The notes: generated from the sequence alone by a model not told the origin. A stretch of DNA of 64,000 nt from Cryobacterium arcticum (GCF_001679725.1 NZ_CP016282.1:3038001-3102000); one strand, 5' to 3'. Counted from the stretch's first letter, positions 25,480 through 34,790 are shown. A program made the numbers and translations.

Positions 25480-26496
25480 CTACAGCCAGTCTTTGCGCTT
25501 GAAGACCGCGTAGAGCCCGAACCCCATGGCGACCATCAAGGTGATCGCGAACGGATAGCCGAACTGCCATTTTAGCTCCGGCATATGGGTGAAGTTCATG
25601 CCGTAGATGGTGCCGACCAGGGTGGGGGCGAACAAAATCGCCGCCCAACTGGAGATTTTCTTGACCTCTTCGCTTTGCGCCAGGCCCGTTTCGGAGAGCC
25701 GGCGGGTCTCGTCGTTCTGCCGCTGGGCGACGAGGGTGCTGTGCACCGTGAGCGCGTTCTGCAGCAGCTGCCGGAACGCATCTCCCCGTTCGACGACCCG
25801 GATGGTGTGGTCGAGCACATCCCGCAGGTGCCGGTGCAGCTCCACGTCCACGTTGTGCTTCTCGAAGCCCTCCTGGAGCGATTCGAGCATGCCGATCAGC
25901 GGCTGGGTGGCACGCTGGAACTCGATGACCTCCCGCGAGAGCGCGTAGATGCGCCGGGATACGGCCTGGTCGCCGTCGAAGAGCTGGTCTTCGATCTCGT
26001 CGATGTCGTTCTCCAGGCCGGCCACGACGGGCGCGTACTCGTCGATCACCTGGTCGAGGATCGCGTAGAGCACCGCCTGGGGGCCGAAGGCGAGGAGTTT
26101 GGGGGTGCTTTCCAGCCGGTGCCGCACCGAGGCGAGGTCGGGCGACTCGGCGTGCCGGATGGTCACCACGAAGTCGGGGCCGACGAACACGTGCAGTTCG
26201 CCGAATTCCACGCGCTCCTCGGAGTCGAGGTAGCGGGCCGGGCGGAGCACCAGGAACAGGGTGTCGGAGTAGCGTTCGATCTTCGCGCGCTGGTGGCCCT
26301 TCAGGGCATCCTCGATCGCGAGGTGATGCAGCGTGAACTCGTCAGCGACCGACCTGATTTCGTCGTCGGTCGGCCGGTACAGGCCTATCCAGGCGAAGCC
26401 GTCCTTCTCTTTGAGCACCTCGAACACGTCCTGCAACGTTTCCGGGGTTGCCACCCGACGACCATCCACATAGATCGCGTCATCAATCAGCGCCAC
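25480..26496 (-). CDS. corA: CorA-family magnesium/cobalt transporter
   Basis: A 338-residue protein. A soluble alpha/beta N-terminal domain and long stalk helix precede two C-terminal membrane helices. The selectivity motif YGMNFTHMPEL (GMN at about 297) joins them. GTG 26496 follows a GAGGAG site. CorA forms a pentameric channel for Mg2+ (and Co2+/Ni2+) uptake gated by intracellular Mg2+. The ending KRKDWL is typical of the actinobacterial group. Confidence 0.94.
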   Translation of the reverse strand: MALIDDAIYVDGRRVATPETLQDVFEVLKEKDGFAWIGLYRPTDDEIRSVADEFTLHHLAIEDALKGHQRAKIERYSDTLFLVLRPARYLDSEERVEFGELHVFVGPDFVVTIRHAESPDLASVRHRLESTPKLLAFGPQAVLYAILDQVIDEYAPVVAGLENDIDEIEDQLFDGDQAVSRRIYALSREVIEFQRATQPLIGMLESLQEGFEKHNVDVELHRHLRDVLDHTIRVVERGDAFRQLLQNALTVHSTLVAQRQNDETRRLSETGLAQSEEVKKISSWAAILFAPTLVGTIYGMNFTHMPELKWQFGYPFAITLMVAMGFGLYAVFKRKDWL

Positions 26497-26559
26497 GGCT
26501 GCTCCTCACTCGCCGTACAAGTGTGCCACCCGAGAAGAGGCGCGCCGCACAGCCGAGTG

Positions 26560-27177
26560 TCAGCGCGCTGGGCTGGCCTGCCGCTTGGGCCCCTCGTGCT
26601 TGCGGTAGCTGGGGCTGAAGGAGAGCAGCACCAGGCCGGCGCCGAGCACGGTCTGGCCCAGCGCGTTGCCGGGGAGCAGCGAGACCGCCCCGCCGGCCAG
26701 GATCACGACGGCGGGAAGCACCCGGTAGACCCGTGCGCGCAGGATCGCGGTGCCGAGCAGCAGCCAGCCGACCCCGAACACCGCCGCGGTGAGCATCAGC
26801 CCGAACGCGTAGGAGCCGGCGCGGTCGGTGCCGTCCAGCAGTCCGGGGGCGACGCGGCCCAGCGTGGGATAGAGGAACGCCTCGGCCCAGAACTGCCCGC
26901 TGATCAGGATGGTGCCCGTGCCGGCCACGATCGCCGCGGAGAACCCGAACGGGCCGATCTGCTTGGCGTGGCGCTCGTAGATCGACACCAACGACAGGAT
27001 CAGGAGCAGCGCCCCGCCGAGCAGGGCGATGGAGCGCACGGCGAAGACGGGGGTCTGCACGAGCTCGCTGGCCGGGTCACCGGTGAGGCGCAAGGCCAGG
27101 TCGAGGATGCCGCCGGCGAGGAAGACCACCCCGGCCGCGAGAGTGGATGGCCTAGCCAGACCTTCGAATCTCTTCAC
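26560..27177 (-). CDS. Membrane protein of unknown function
   Basis: A 205-residue protein with about six hydrophobic helices (for example STLAAGVVFLAGGILDLAL and LPAVVILAGGAVSLLPGNAL). GTG 27177 has a GAGG upstream and removes a long spurious N-terminal extension that is antisense to the phosphopantetheinyl transferase gene. The pattern is a DUF998-like or generic integral membrane protein; no catalytic residues were recognised. Confidence 0.75.
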   Translation of the reverse strand: MKRFEGLARPSTLAAGVVFLAGGILDLALRLTGDPASELVQTPVFAVRSIALLGGALLLILSLVSIYERHAKQIGPFGFSAAIVAGTGTILISGQFWAEAFLYPTLGRVAPGLLDGTDRAGSYAFGLMLTAAVFGVGWLLLGTAILRARVYRVLPAVVILAGGAVSLLPGNALGQTVLGAGLVLLSFSPSYRKHEGPKRQASPAR

Positions 27178-27348
27178 TGAAACCTCACCCACCGCGCCTG
27201 CAGCCTCGACAGCCCCGCACGCCGGTGTGCATCCAGAAGGGCTGGTCCCGTTGATTCTTGCACCGGCACGGCCCCCGAACAAGGGCCACGCGGGCCGACG
27301 GGTTCGGGCACCGACCGCGACGGATGCCGGCGGCGTTAGGGTGAGGGC

Positions 27349-28101
27349 GTGCCCGATGCTCCTGACCCCGTGAACGGTCCGCCGGCGACCGGTTTGCCTG
27401 GCAGTGCCCTGCCGCCTAGCAGCGCCTCGGCGATCGAGCTGTCGCGCACCGTGGCCGTGGCGGTGGGTGACCGGGCGGAGACGAGGGCCGGCGATCATGC
27501 CCTGCTCACCGGCCTCGTGGCCCGGCTGACCGGCGTGGCCGCCGCATCCGTCGGCCTCACCCAACGGTGCCCCCACTGCGGCGCGGGCGACCACGGTCCG
27601 CTGCGGGTGAGAATCGCCGGCTCCCCCGCCGTCGTGCCACGGGTGAGCCTGGCCCGCGCGGGTGGGCGGCTGGCCCTGGCTGTCACCGCGGCCGGCCCGG
27701 TGGGCATTGACGTGGAGTCGCTCGCCGACCTCGCCCGCGCTCCGCTGGACGCCGTGGCGCTCTCCCCCGCCGAAGCCGCGACCCTCGCCCCGCTGCGGCC
27801 GGCCGCCACGGCGGAGGCGCTGGCGAACATCTGGACGACGAAGGAGGCCGTGCTCAAGGCGGCCGGGCTGGGCCTCCGGGTGGACCCGCGTGAGCTCACG
27901 GTCACGCTCGCGACGGCCGGCCCGACCGACGGTCGCTCGCCGCGGACGGCCAGTCGGACCGTGTCCTGGCCGCAGGCCCCGTTCCCCGACCACGACGTGC
28001 AGCTCTGGCCCGTGGCCGCCCCGCACGGCACCGTGGCCACCGTCGCCGTCGTCTGCGCCCTCCGCCCCGCCCTGCTCCTGGTGGCGCCACCCGTACGGTG
28101 A
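27349..28101 (+). CDS. 4'-phosphopantetheinyl transferase superfamily protein
   Basis: A 250-residue Sfp-type protein. The signature pair is present: VGIDVESLAD (about 118-127; Asp and Glu bind Mg2+) and WTTKEAVLKAAGLGL (about 161-175). An N-terminal CPHCG knuckle (about 75-79) is typical of the actinobacterial members. These enzymes move phosphopantetheine from CoA to carrier-protein serines. The only carrier domain in this window is in the Pls-like NRPS at 36293-40339, which makes that a plausible client. GTG start. Confidence 0.88.
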   Translation: MPDAPDPVNGPPATGLPGSALPPSSASAIELSRTVAVAVGDRAETRAGDHALLTGLVARLTGVAAASVGLTQRCPHCGAGDHGPLRVRIAGSPAVVPRVSLARAGGRLALAVTAAGPVGIDVESLADLARAPLDAVALSPAEAATLAPLRPAATAEALANIWTTKEAVLKAAGLGLRVDPRELTVTLATAGPTDGRSPRTASRTVSWPQAPFPDHDVQLWPVAAPHGTVATVAVVCALRPALLLVAPPVR

Positions 28102-28209
28102 TTGCGCAGACGGCCTCGGCGTCGGTATTTTGGGCGCACGAACGGTTCGGGCTGCCCTGTCGGTTCGGCGGGGAGGAGCCGGGCGTTCCCCAGTGAGGAG
28201 GAACCGGCT

Positions 28210-28620
28210 ATGACGGGTCAAGAGCACCCGCGGCGCCCCGGCTGGGTGACCTGGGCCGTGGTTCTGATGTACATCGGCGGGATCACCCAGATCGCGTTAG
28301 GGATCGTAACCCTGTTCCTGCGTTATGCCCCCGATGTCGCCGCCGACGGTATCGCGCTCGGGGTCACGCTGGTCGGAGCCGGCATCATCCTGTTCGGCCT
28401 GTTCGTGGTGGCCCTCGCGTCGGGGGTGGCGCGTGGCAGCCGGGTGTCGCGGCTGAGCGCGACCGTGGTGATCCTGCTGGGGCTGGCGCTCGCGATCACC
28501 GACCTGGTCGTCGCCGACGATGGCGACTGGTCGGGGGTGACGATTCAGCTGATCCTGGTGGCCGCCGTGATCCTGCCGCTGTGGGTCGGGTCGGGCCGGC
28601 GCTACTTCGCGGCGCGCTGA
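28210..28620 (+). CDS. Small four-helix membrane protein
   Basis: A 136-residue protein with four membrane helices (WAVVLMYIGGITQIALGI, then ALGVTLVGAGIILFGLFVVA, then two more) and a short cytosolic tail RRYFAAR. A GAGGAGGAACC site lies before ATG 28210. It resembles generic actinobacterial small integral membrane proteins. Its 3' end overlaps the convergent P-type ATPase gene by 19 bases. Confidence 0.78.
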   Translation: MTGQEHPRRPGWVTWAVVLMYIGGITQIALGIVTLFLRYAPDVAADGIALGVTLVGAGIILFGLFVVALASGVARGSRVSRLSATVVILLGLALAITDLVVADDGDWSGVTIQLILVAAVILPLWVGSGRRYFAAR

Positions 28621-30992
28621 GACGACGCCCGCTCCGCGTCACGGCGGGAGACCCGCCGGTGCACGAACCGCACAATCTCGATCAGGGCGATGCACACCAG
28701 TGAGGTGCCCAGCGCCAGCACCGCCGTGGCCAGGGTGAGGTCGACCAGTTGCAGGAAGTCCCGACTGATCGGCAGCGAGTACATCAGGATCAGCCCGATC
28801 ATCATGGCTCCGATGACGATCCCCTTGAACCGCGTGACGGGACGGGACAGCACCACCAGGATCCAGAGGCCGATGATGGTGAGGATGAGGGTGGACCCGC
28901 TGCGGATCTCCGCCTCGGGGATCTGGGCGTCCGCCGCGAGCCGGGCGTAGGCGGCCAGGCCGAAGGTCACGGCGAGGCCGGCGGGCACCGCGAAGGTGAG
29001 GGACCGGCGGAGGAACCCGGGAACGTACCGCTGCGCGTTGGGCAGCAATGCGAGGAAGAACGCCGGGATGCCGATGGTCAGCCCGTCGGTGACCGACAGC
29101 TGCCGGGGCAGGAACGGGAACGGCAACAGCAGGATGCCGAAGGTGATCGCCAAGAACGTCGCGTACGAGGTCTTGGTGAGGAAGAGCATCGAGACGCGTT
29201 CGATGTTCGCGATCACCTGCCGCCCCTCCGCGACGACGCTGGGCAGGTGCGAGAACCGCCCGTCGAGCAGGATCAGCCGGGCCACGGCCTTCGTGGCGGC
29301 CGCGCCGGAGTTCATGGCGATCCCGATGTCCGCTTCCTTGATGGCGAGCGCGTCGTTCACGCCGTCGCCGGTCATGGCCACGGTGTGCCCGGCCGATTTG
29401 AGCGCCACCACGATGCGACGCTTCTGATCGGGCGTGACCCGGCCGAACACCAGGTAGTCGTCGAGCACCGTGAGCAGCTCGGCGTCGGTGTCGGGCAGCT
29501 GGCGGGCATCAAAGCCGGATGGCGCATGCAGACCCACCTCGCGGGCGATCGCCGCGACGGTCTGGGGGTTGTCCCCCGAGATGATCCGCACGCCCACTCC
29601 CTGCGCCGCAAAGAACGAGAGTGTCTCGGCGGCGTCGGGCCGGATGTTCTCCTTGAAGGTGAGCAGAACGACCGGAACCGCGTCGACGGGCACGGTTTCG
29701 TCGTGGGTCGGGCTGCCGTGCGCGAGAACCAGGGTGCGCCGGCCGGTCGCGGCGAGCTCGCCGGCCCGGCGGTCGAGTTCCTGCAGCGCCGGGTCCCCGG
29801 ACGCAGCGGCAGGGAAAACCATCTCGGGGCCGCCGAGAACCCACATGCCGTCGCCGAAGATCACGGCACTCCATTTGCGGGCGGAGGAGAATGCGATCCG
29901 GTCCGTTGGTTCCTCCTCGCCCGGTTGCTCGAACCGGCCGGCCAGGCTGCGTGCGGTGGCGTTCGCGTCGTTCTGCACCCCGTACCAGGCCAGCACCCGC
30001 TCCCAGCCGGCCACGGCGGTCAACGGATGCGCCGCGTCGAAGACGATGTCACCCTGGGTGAGGGTTCCCGTCTTGTCGAGGCAGATCAGGTCCACCCGCG
30101 CCAGGCCCTCGACGGCGGGCAGTTCCTGCACCAGCACCTGCTGCCTCGCCAGCTTCACGGCGCCCACCGCGAAGGTGATGCTGGTCATGAGCACCAGACC
30201 GAGCGGCACCATCGCCACGACGGCGGCGATGGTGGCGGTGACCGCGTCCCGCCAGGCTCCGCTGGCGGTCGCCTCTTCCCAGCCGCCCTGCGCGACCATC
30301 TGGGCGTTCAGCACCAACAGCGCGATCGGCCCGATGATCCAGGCCACCCAGGTGAGCACCCGGTTGATCGAGGATCGGAGCTCGGACGCCACGAGGGAGA
30401 ACTTCTTCGCTTCGGCGGCGAGGGAGTTGGCAAAGGAGTCGGCTCCGACCCTGTCGACAGCGCCGGTGCCCGCCCCAGCCACGACGACGGACCCGGACAG
30501 CACCCGGTCGCCCGGCGATTTCTCCACGGCATCGGATTCGCCGGTGAGCATGGACTCGTCGAGCTGGAGGCCGCGGGAGCCCGTCACGATCGCGTCGGCC
30601 GCAACCTGATCGCCGGCCCGCAACACAAGGATGTCGTCCAGCACGACAGCCTCGATGGCGATCTCCTCCTCCCCCGCCGCGCGCAGCACCCGGGCGTTCG
30701 GAGCGTTGAGGAGCGCCAACCGGTCCAACGCCAGCTTCGCGCGGTACTCCTGCACCGTGCCGATGACCGCGTTCGCGATGGCGCTGAAGCCGAACAACGC
30801 GTCCTGCCATCGCCCGATCGCGAGGAGAACGAGGAAGCAGGCCAGGATGATGCCGTTGAACAGGGTGAGCACATTGGCCCGCAGGATGCTCCAGACACTG
30901 CGGCTGGTGTCTTGCACGAAGGCGTTGGTGCGACCGCTGGCTACGCGTTCCTCAACCTCAGAGGCACTCAACCCGGTCGCAGCAATGGTCAC
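28602..30992 (-). CDS. P-type cation-transporting ATPase (CtpE-like)
   Basis: A 796-residue P-type ATPase from GTG 30992 (AGAAGG upstream). Motifs are SMLTGESDAVEK (about 145-156, actuator), VAMVPLGLVLMTSITFAVG for the ion-binding M4 helix, LDKTGTLTQGD with the phosphorylated Asp at about 302, and TGDGVNDALAIKEADIG (about 537-553). There are no N-terminal metal-binding CxxC motifs and no CPx motif, so it is not a copper pump. M4 and the layout resemble mycobacterial CtpE, a Ca2+ importer. Substrate remains inferred. Confidence 0.9.
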   Translation of the reverse strand: MTIAATGLSASEVEERVASGRTNAFVQDTSRSVWSILRANVLTLFNGIILACFLVLLAIGRWQDALFGFSAIANAVIGTVQEYRAKLALDRLALLNAPNARVLRAAGEEEIAIEAVVLDDILVLRAGDQVAADAIVTGSRGLQLDESMLTGESDAVEKSPGDRVLSGSVVVAGAGTGAVDRVGADSFANSLAAEAKKFSLVASELRSSINRVLTWVAWIIGPIALLVLNAQMVAQGGWEEATASGAWRDAVTATIAAVVAMVPLGLVLMTSITFAVGAVKLARQQVLVQELPAVEGLARVDLICLDKTGTLTQGDIVFDAAHPLTAVAGWERVLAWYGVQNDANATARSLAGRFEQPGEEEPTDRIAFSSARKWSAVIFGDGMWVLGGPEMVFPAAASGDPALQELDRRAGELAATGRRTLVLAHGSPTHDETVPVDAVPVVLLTFKENIRPDAAETLSFFAAQGVGVRIISGDNPQTVAAIAREVGLHAPSGFDARQLPDTDAELLTVLDDYLVFGRVTPDQKRRIVVALKSAGHTVAMTGDGVNDALAIKEADIGIAMNSGAAATKAVARLILLDGRFSHLPSVVAEGRQVIANIERVSMLFLTKTSYATFLAITFGILLLPFPFLPRQLSVTDGLTIGIPAFFLALLPNAQRYVPGFLRRSLTFAVPAGLAVTFGLAAYARLAADAQIPEAEIRSGSTLILTIIGLWILVVLSRPVTRFKGIVIGAMMIGLILMYSLPISRDFLQLVDLTLATAVLALGTSLVCIALIEIVRFVHRRVSRRDAERASSQRAAK

Positions 30993-31155
30993 CGTGTGTC
31001 CCTTCTCACCCGCCCGGCCACGGCCGGCACCGGCCACATTACCTCCGGTCACCTCGGTGTGCACCCTCGCTGTCGAGGCGTCAGTGGGGCCAGGGCCTGC
31101 ACCCGAGTCAGTGTGGGGCTAGCACCCTGTGGGTCTTCGGGATTAGCGTGAAGAG

Positions 31156-31551
31156 ATGAACGCCAACCTGTTCGCCGCTGCCTCGCCGGTGGAGGTGCAG
31201 GACTGCATCGACGCCTGCACCGACCTGGAGAGAATCAGCGAGGACTGCGCGGAGGCCTGTCTGCGGCTGCACGGCGGCGACGACGATGTCACGGAGTGCT
31301 TCCTGGCCGATCTGGACTGCGTGGAGGTCTGCGCGGCGACCAACCGGCTGCTCGGGTGGCGCTCCCGCAGCGACGGGCCCACGACTCAGGCCATGCTGCA
31401 GGCCTGTCGGGAGGCCGCATCCGTCTCGATTGCGGCCTGCGAGCGGATGCTGCCGGGCCGCCCGCACTGGACCTCCTGTGTTCCCGCCGCCCACCGCGCC
31501 ATCGCGGCCTGCACGGCGCTCCTCGAGGTCTTCGAGCCCGACGCCGTGTAG
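31156..31551 (+). CDS. Cys-rich four-helix-bundle copper-storage-like protein
   Basis: A 131-residue helical protein with about eleven Cys at i/i+4 spacings: DCIDAC, DCAEAC, ECFLADLDCVEVC, ACREAA, ACERML, SCVPAAHRAIAAC. This is the pattern of Csp/DUF326 copper-storage proteins, whose bundles hold many Cu(I) ions in the core. No signal peptide is present, so it would be a cytosolic (Csp3-like) member. It is divergent from the P-type ATPase gene. Metal binding is inferred from family only. Confidence 0.8.
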   Translation: MNANLFAAASPVEVQDCIDACTDLERISEDCAEACLRLHGGDDDVTECFLADLDCVEVCAATNRLLGWRSRSDGPTTQAMLQACREAASVSIAACERMLPGRPHWTSCVPAAHRAIAACTALLEVFEPDAV

Positions 31552-31585
31552 CGCGGCGACCCGGTGCGTCAGGGCCGTCCGGACG

Positions 31586-32221
31586 TTACTCGGTCTCGGC
31601 GGGTGCAGACAGGAAGAGCGGGTCCGCGACGCGCTCGGTTTTCGCGCCTGTGACGGGCTTTTCGGCCGGAGCCGTGTGATCGACGTGCCCTAGCTCGTCC
31701 AGGCCCAACGTGTCCGGCATCGGCATTCGCAGCGCGGAGCGCACGATCCGCAGGGCCCCGCGAGCGAAGAACAGGTCGATGTCTCGCTGGGGAGCCCCCG
31801 TGAGCGCGGTGACGAGCTGAATCATCCCGGTCATGCGCGTTCGGCAGAGCGTTTCGATCTCCGCACAGTTCCGTGCGGCGGCCCACGCCTGCAGCTGGAA
31901 CATCAGCACGACGTCGTCCCGGATGAGCTCGGCGTATTCCCGACCCAGGGCGTCGAGGGTGACCACACGGCCGGCCCGCCGCTCGCGATCGGCGCAGTCG
32001 GTGGCCAACTCCTCCAGTTGATCCTGACAGGCGTCAATGCACGCCATGAACAGCGCCTGCTTGGTCGGAAAGAGTTGGAAGAGGTAGGGCTGCGAGATGC
32101 CCAGCTCCCCGGACACCCGACTGACCGGGGTACCGACGTACCCGGAGAAGGCGAACAGCGGGATCGCCGCGGCAATCGCCTGCCGCCGTCTCTCGCCGGC
32201 CGGAACGCGCTCTTCACTCAC
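31586..32221 (-). CDS. TetR-family transcriptional regulator
   Basis: A 211-residue protein from GTG 32221; the ORF upstream to 32392 is unsupported. The N-terminal HTH is clear: RRQAIAAAIPLFAFSGYVGT, GELGISQPYLFQLFPTKQAL. A helical ligand domain follows, and the C-terminal tail is disordered. It is divergent from the membrane hydrolase gene across a 718-bp region that contains repeated palindromic motifs, so it probably controls itself and that gene. Confidence 0.88.
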   Translation of the reverse strand: MSEERVPAGERRRQAIAAAIPLFAFSGYVGTPVSRVSGELGISQPYLFQLFPTKQALFMACIDACQDQLEELATDCADRERRAGRVVTLDALGREYAELIRDDVVLMFQLQAWAAARNCAEIETLCRTRMTGMIQLVTALTGAPQRDIDLFFARGALRIVRSALRMPMPDTLGLDELGHVDHTAPAEKPVTGAKTERVADPLFLSAPAETE

Positions 32222-32660
32222 ACGCCCAATGTAGTCGCCCTGCCTGGCCGAGGATCCCCACCCGCTTAGTGACCACTCGCAAGTGAAATCTGTGCGTGCA
32301 GTTCGGCCGACTGCACATTCGTGCAGACGTTCTGGGCGCAACCCGACGGATGACCGGGCACGCGCCGCCGACGGCCCGCCAGACCCGCACAATCGTGCAC
32401 GGCGAAGCCTGTTGCCCGGCCCATTTAGGCCGGTAGCATCGACAAATCAACCCGGATGTCGACCGTGCGCTGTACGAAGAATCCGTGACGGATGGGTGGG
32501 AATCCAGCCCGGCACCGCACCCGGGCGCGACCCGCCGAACGGGTGCGCCAGCCGGTGTCCCGACGACCGGCGCACGGTCCCGGTTCGGCGCGAGCTGCCC
32601 CCGCAGCCCGGCCCGCACACCCGTGACGGAAACCAGAAACGAATGATCAAAGGAGATCGC
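32222..32660. promoter_or_regulatory. Long divergent regulatory region with candidate TetR operators
   Basis: No convincing gene is present. Two near-identical palindromic 13-mers, GCACATTCGTGCA (32313-32325) and GCACAATCGTGCA (32387-32399), are 74 bp apart, about seven helical turns. A longer 21-bp inverted repeat (GTGCAGT, 7-nt centre, ACTGCAC) at 32296-32316 overlaps the first. A further AGTGACCACT-CGCAAGTG element lies at 32268-32285, close to the TetR start. They are candidate operators for the adjacent regulator. Confidence 0.55.
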
Positions 32661-32741
32661 ATGAACAGCATCCGACACCCGCGGAACCGACCGCCGTGCC
32701 ACCGCCGGTCAGGCAGCGCACTGCTCGCCACCGTGCGATAG
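32661..32741 (+). CDS. Possible 26-residue leader peptide
   Basis: ATG 32661 has a strong AAGGAG 7 bases upstream and encodes MNSIRHPRNRPPCHRRSGSA plus six residues, ending at TAG 32739. It is very basic (seven Arg). It lies 198 bases before the membrane hydrolase gene. The good ribosome site is the only support; it could be a leader ORF or a chance site. Confidence 0.4.
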   Translation: MNSIRHPRNRPPCHRRSGSALLATVR

Positions 32742-32939
32742 CCGGCTCACTCCGCAGGTTCCCCGCCGCGACCGCCAGACACCCCGCTCCCCCAACCAGC
32801 GGCAGGTGCGCGTCCCGGCCCAACTCTCATTGTCGCCCTCGGCCCCGCCCACCCCGCTGCGGCACGACCCGGCAGCCCGGTCCCCGCCGGCGACCCCTTC
32901 TTTCCTCTTGTCGACCCAAAATGCTAGGAGCACAGCCCC

Positions 32940-34790
32940 ATGCCCACCCCATTCGTACGAAAGAACAGCTTCTGGCTGATCCTTTCGCTCGTCCTCTGCC
33001 TGGTCTCAGCAGTCGGCGCATTCTTCGTGCAGACCAACGGCGCAACCGTCGCCGTCAAGGACATGCGCTGGGAAACCAGCTCCGGCCGCGAACTGAGCGC
33101 CCTACTGTACAAGCCCGCTTCCGCGACCCCCGAAAACAAGGCCCCCGTCGTGATCGTCAGCCACGGGTGGTGGAACTCCCGGGAAATGCAGGACGCCAAC
33201 TACGTTGAACTGGCCAAGCGCGGCTACGTCGTGGTGTCCATCGACATGTACGGTCACGGCAACTCCGACCCCCTTCCGCTCGGCATGGAAGCCGAGAACG
33301 GCACGGGAATGTACGACGCCGTGAAGCTCGTCGCGCAGCTGCCGTACATCGACGCCACACAGATCGGCGTCTCCGGGCACTCCAACGGCGCGCGGGCGGC
33401 GAACTACGCCGTCGTCGCCGACAACGAGGCCGAGAAGCCGTTGATCTCGGCCGTGCTCCTGGTCGACAACGAAGCCTTCTACAGCGATCTGACCGACCCG
33501 GCGAAGTACGTCAACAACTACGGCTCACGTGACGTCGGACTCGTCGCCGACCAGTATGACGAGTTCTTCTTCCGCAGCTACGACGCCAACGGCCAGCAGC
33601 TCACCCCGCCCCGCGAGTTCATCGGGACTCCGAATGCCCAGTCCTTCCTGAACTTCGGCACCACCGATGACTCCGAGATGCGCACCGCCGACAAGCTCTA
33701 CACCGAGACCATCGACGGCACGGACGCCCTCCGCGTGATCTACACGCCCGCCCAGACCCACCCGTGGGGACCGTTCTCGAAGCAGACCACCGAGTACACC
33801 ATCGACTTCTTCCAGGAGGCTTTCGGCGCCCCGGACCCCATTCCGGCCGGATCGCAGACCTGGCAGCTCAAGGCGTTCTTCAACGCGCTGGGCCTGATCG
33901 GTTTCGGGATGTTCCTGGTCGCGTTCACCAAGGCGCTGCTCGTCACCCGCGCCTTCGCCGGGCTTCGCCGCACGGAACCGTTCCAGCTCGCACCGAGCAG
34001 CCGCAAGGGCCTGTACTGGTTCTGGGGCGCCCTCGTGGTGTCCGCCCTGTTCTCGGGCTGGAGCTACGTCGCCCTGAGCCAGTCGGCGGCGCTCGCGCCG
34101 ATCGTGTTCAACGCGGCCCCCACCTGGATCCCACAGGGCGCCCCGTTCTTCATCGGACTCTGGGCGGCGGTCAACGGTGTCTTCAGCATCGTCGTCATGG
34201 TGGTGTCCTACCTGCTGTTCGGCCGGAAGAGCGGCCAGAACCTCAGGGAGGTCGGCGTGTTCCCCGGCTGGAAGCCGTTCCTGCACGGACTGGGACTGTC
34301 CGCGGTGGTTGTGGTGGCGGCCTTCGGGATCGTGTTCGCCGTCGACTACTTCTTCAAGACCGACTTCCGATTCTGGGTGCTCGCGGTGAAGGCGTTCACC
34401 CCCGACAAGGTCTTGATTGCGTTCCTGTACCTGCCGCTGTTCCTCGTGTACTACGTGGCCAACTCCGTCGCGATCAATAGCTTCAACCGGTTCACGATCC
34501 GCGAGAAGGAATGGGTGAACACCGCGATCCTCGCGCTGTTCAACTCCCTGGCCCCGCTGATCCTGGTGATCGCGCAGTACTGGACCTTCTTCACCACCGG
34601 CGACCTGATCGGCGGCTTCGGGGGAATCTTCAGCATCTGGCTGTTCCCGGTCATCGTGATCCTGGCCGCCTCGGCGGTCATCACCCGCAAGATCTTCCGG
34701 GCTACGAACAGTCCTTATATCGGCGGTTTCATCATGGCCGCGGTGGTGACCGTCATCTCCGTGACGAACACGCTCACCGTCGCCAGCTAG
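32940..34790 (+). CDS. Membrane-anchored alpha/beta hydrolase
   Basis: A 616-residue protein. An N-terminal helix (about 11-31) anchors an external hydrolase domain (about 40-290). That domain has VVIVSHGWWNS and IDMYGHGNSD, the nucleophile elbow GVSGHSNGARA (Ser about 147), and a late His in TPAQTHPWGPF. About eight further membrane helices follow (residues 310-616). The arrangement matches a group of Firmicutes/actinobacterial exported dienelactone-hydrolase-like proteins of unknown substrate. AGGAG lies 9 bases before ATG 32940. Probably regulated by the divergent TetR. Confidence 0.82.
   Translation: MPTPFVRKNSFWLILSLVLCLVSAVGAFFVQTNGATVAVKDMRWETSSGRELSALLYKPASATPENKAPVVIVSHGWWNSREMQDANYVELAKRGYVVVSIDMYGHGNSDPLPLGMEAENGTGMYDAVKLVAQLPYIDATQIGVSGHSNGARAANYAVVADNEAEKPLISAVLLVDNEAFYSDLTDPAKYVNNYGSRDVGLVADQYDEFFFRSYDANGQQLTPPREFIGTPNAQSFLNFGTTDDSEMRTADKLYTETIDGTDALRVIYTPAQTHPWGPFSKQTTEYTIDFFQEAFGAPDPIPAGSQTWQLKAFFNALGLIGFGMFLVAFTKALLVTRAFAGLRRTEPFQLAPSSRKGLYWFWGALVVSALFSGWSYVALSQSAALAPIVFNAAPTWIPQGAPFFIGLWAAVNGVFSIVVMVVSYLLFGRKSGQNLREVGVFPGWKPFLHGLGLSAVVVVAAFGIVFAVDYFFKTDFRFWVLAVKAFTPDKVLIAFLYLPLFLVYYVANSVAINSFNRFTIREKEWVNTAILALFNSLAPLILVIAQYWTFFTTGDLIGGFGGIFSIWLFPVIVILAASAVITRKIFRATNSPYIGGFIMAAVVTVISVTNTLTVAS

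Noticed and set aside
28602..30992. Copper-exporting P1B ATPase
   Set aside because: No CPC/CPH motif in the ion-binding helix and no N-terminal metal-binding domains; the M4 sequence matches CtpE-like pumps.
28749..31151. 800-codon plus-strand frame over the P-type ATPase
   Set aside because: Antisense shadow of a clearly real P-type ATPase gene; composition is His/Gln/Glu/Asp-rich without any fold signature.
32470..32600. Cobalamin-riboswitch-like tract (GGTGGGAATCC...CGGCACCGC)
   Set aside because: Only a fragment of the core is present; the GCCACTG-type box and the later B12 box are missing, and the downstream gene has no link to cobalamin.
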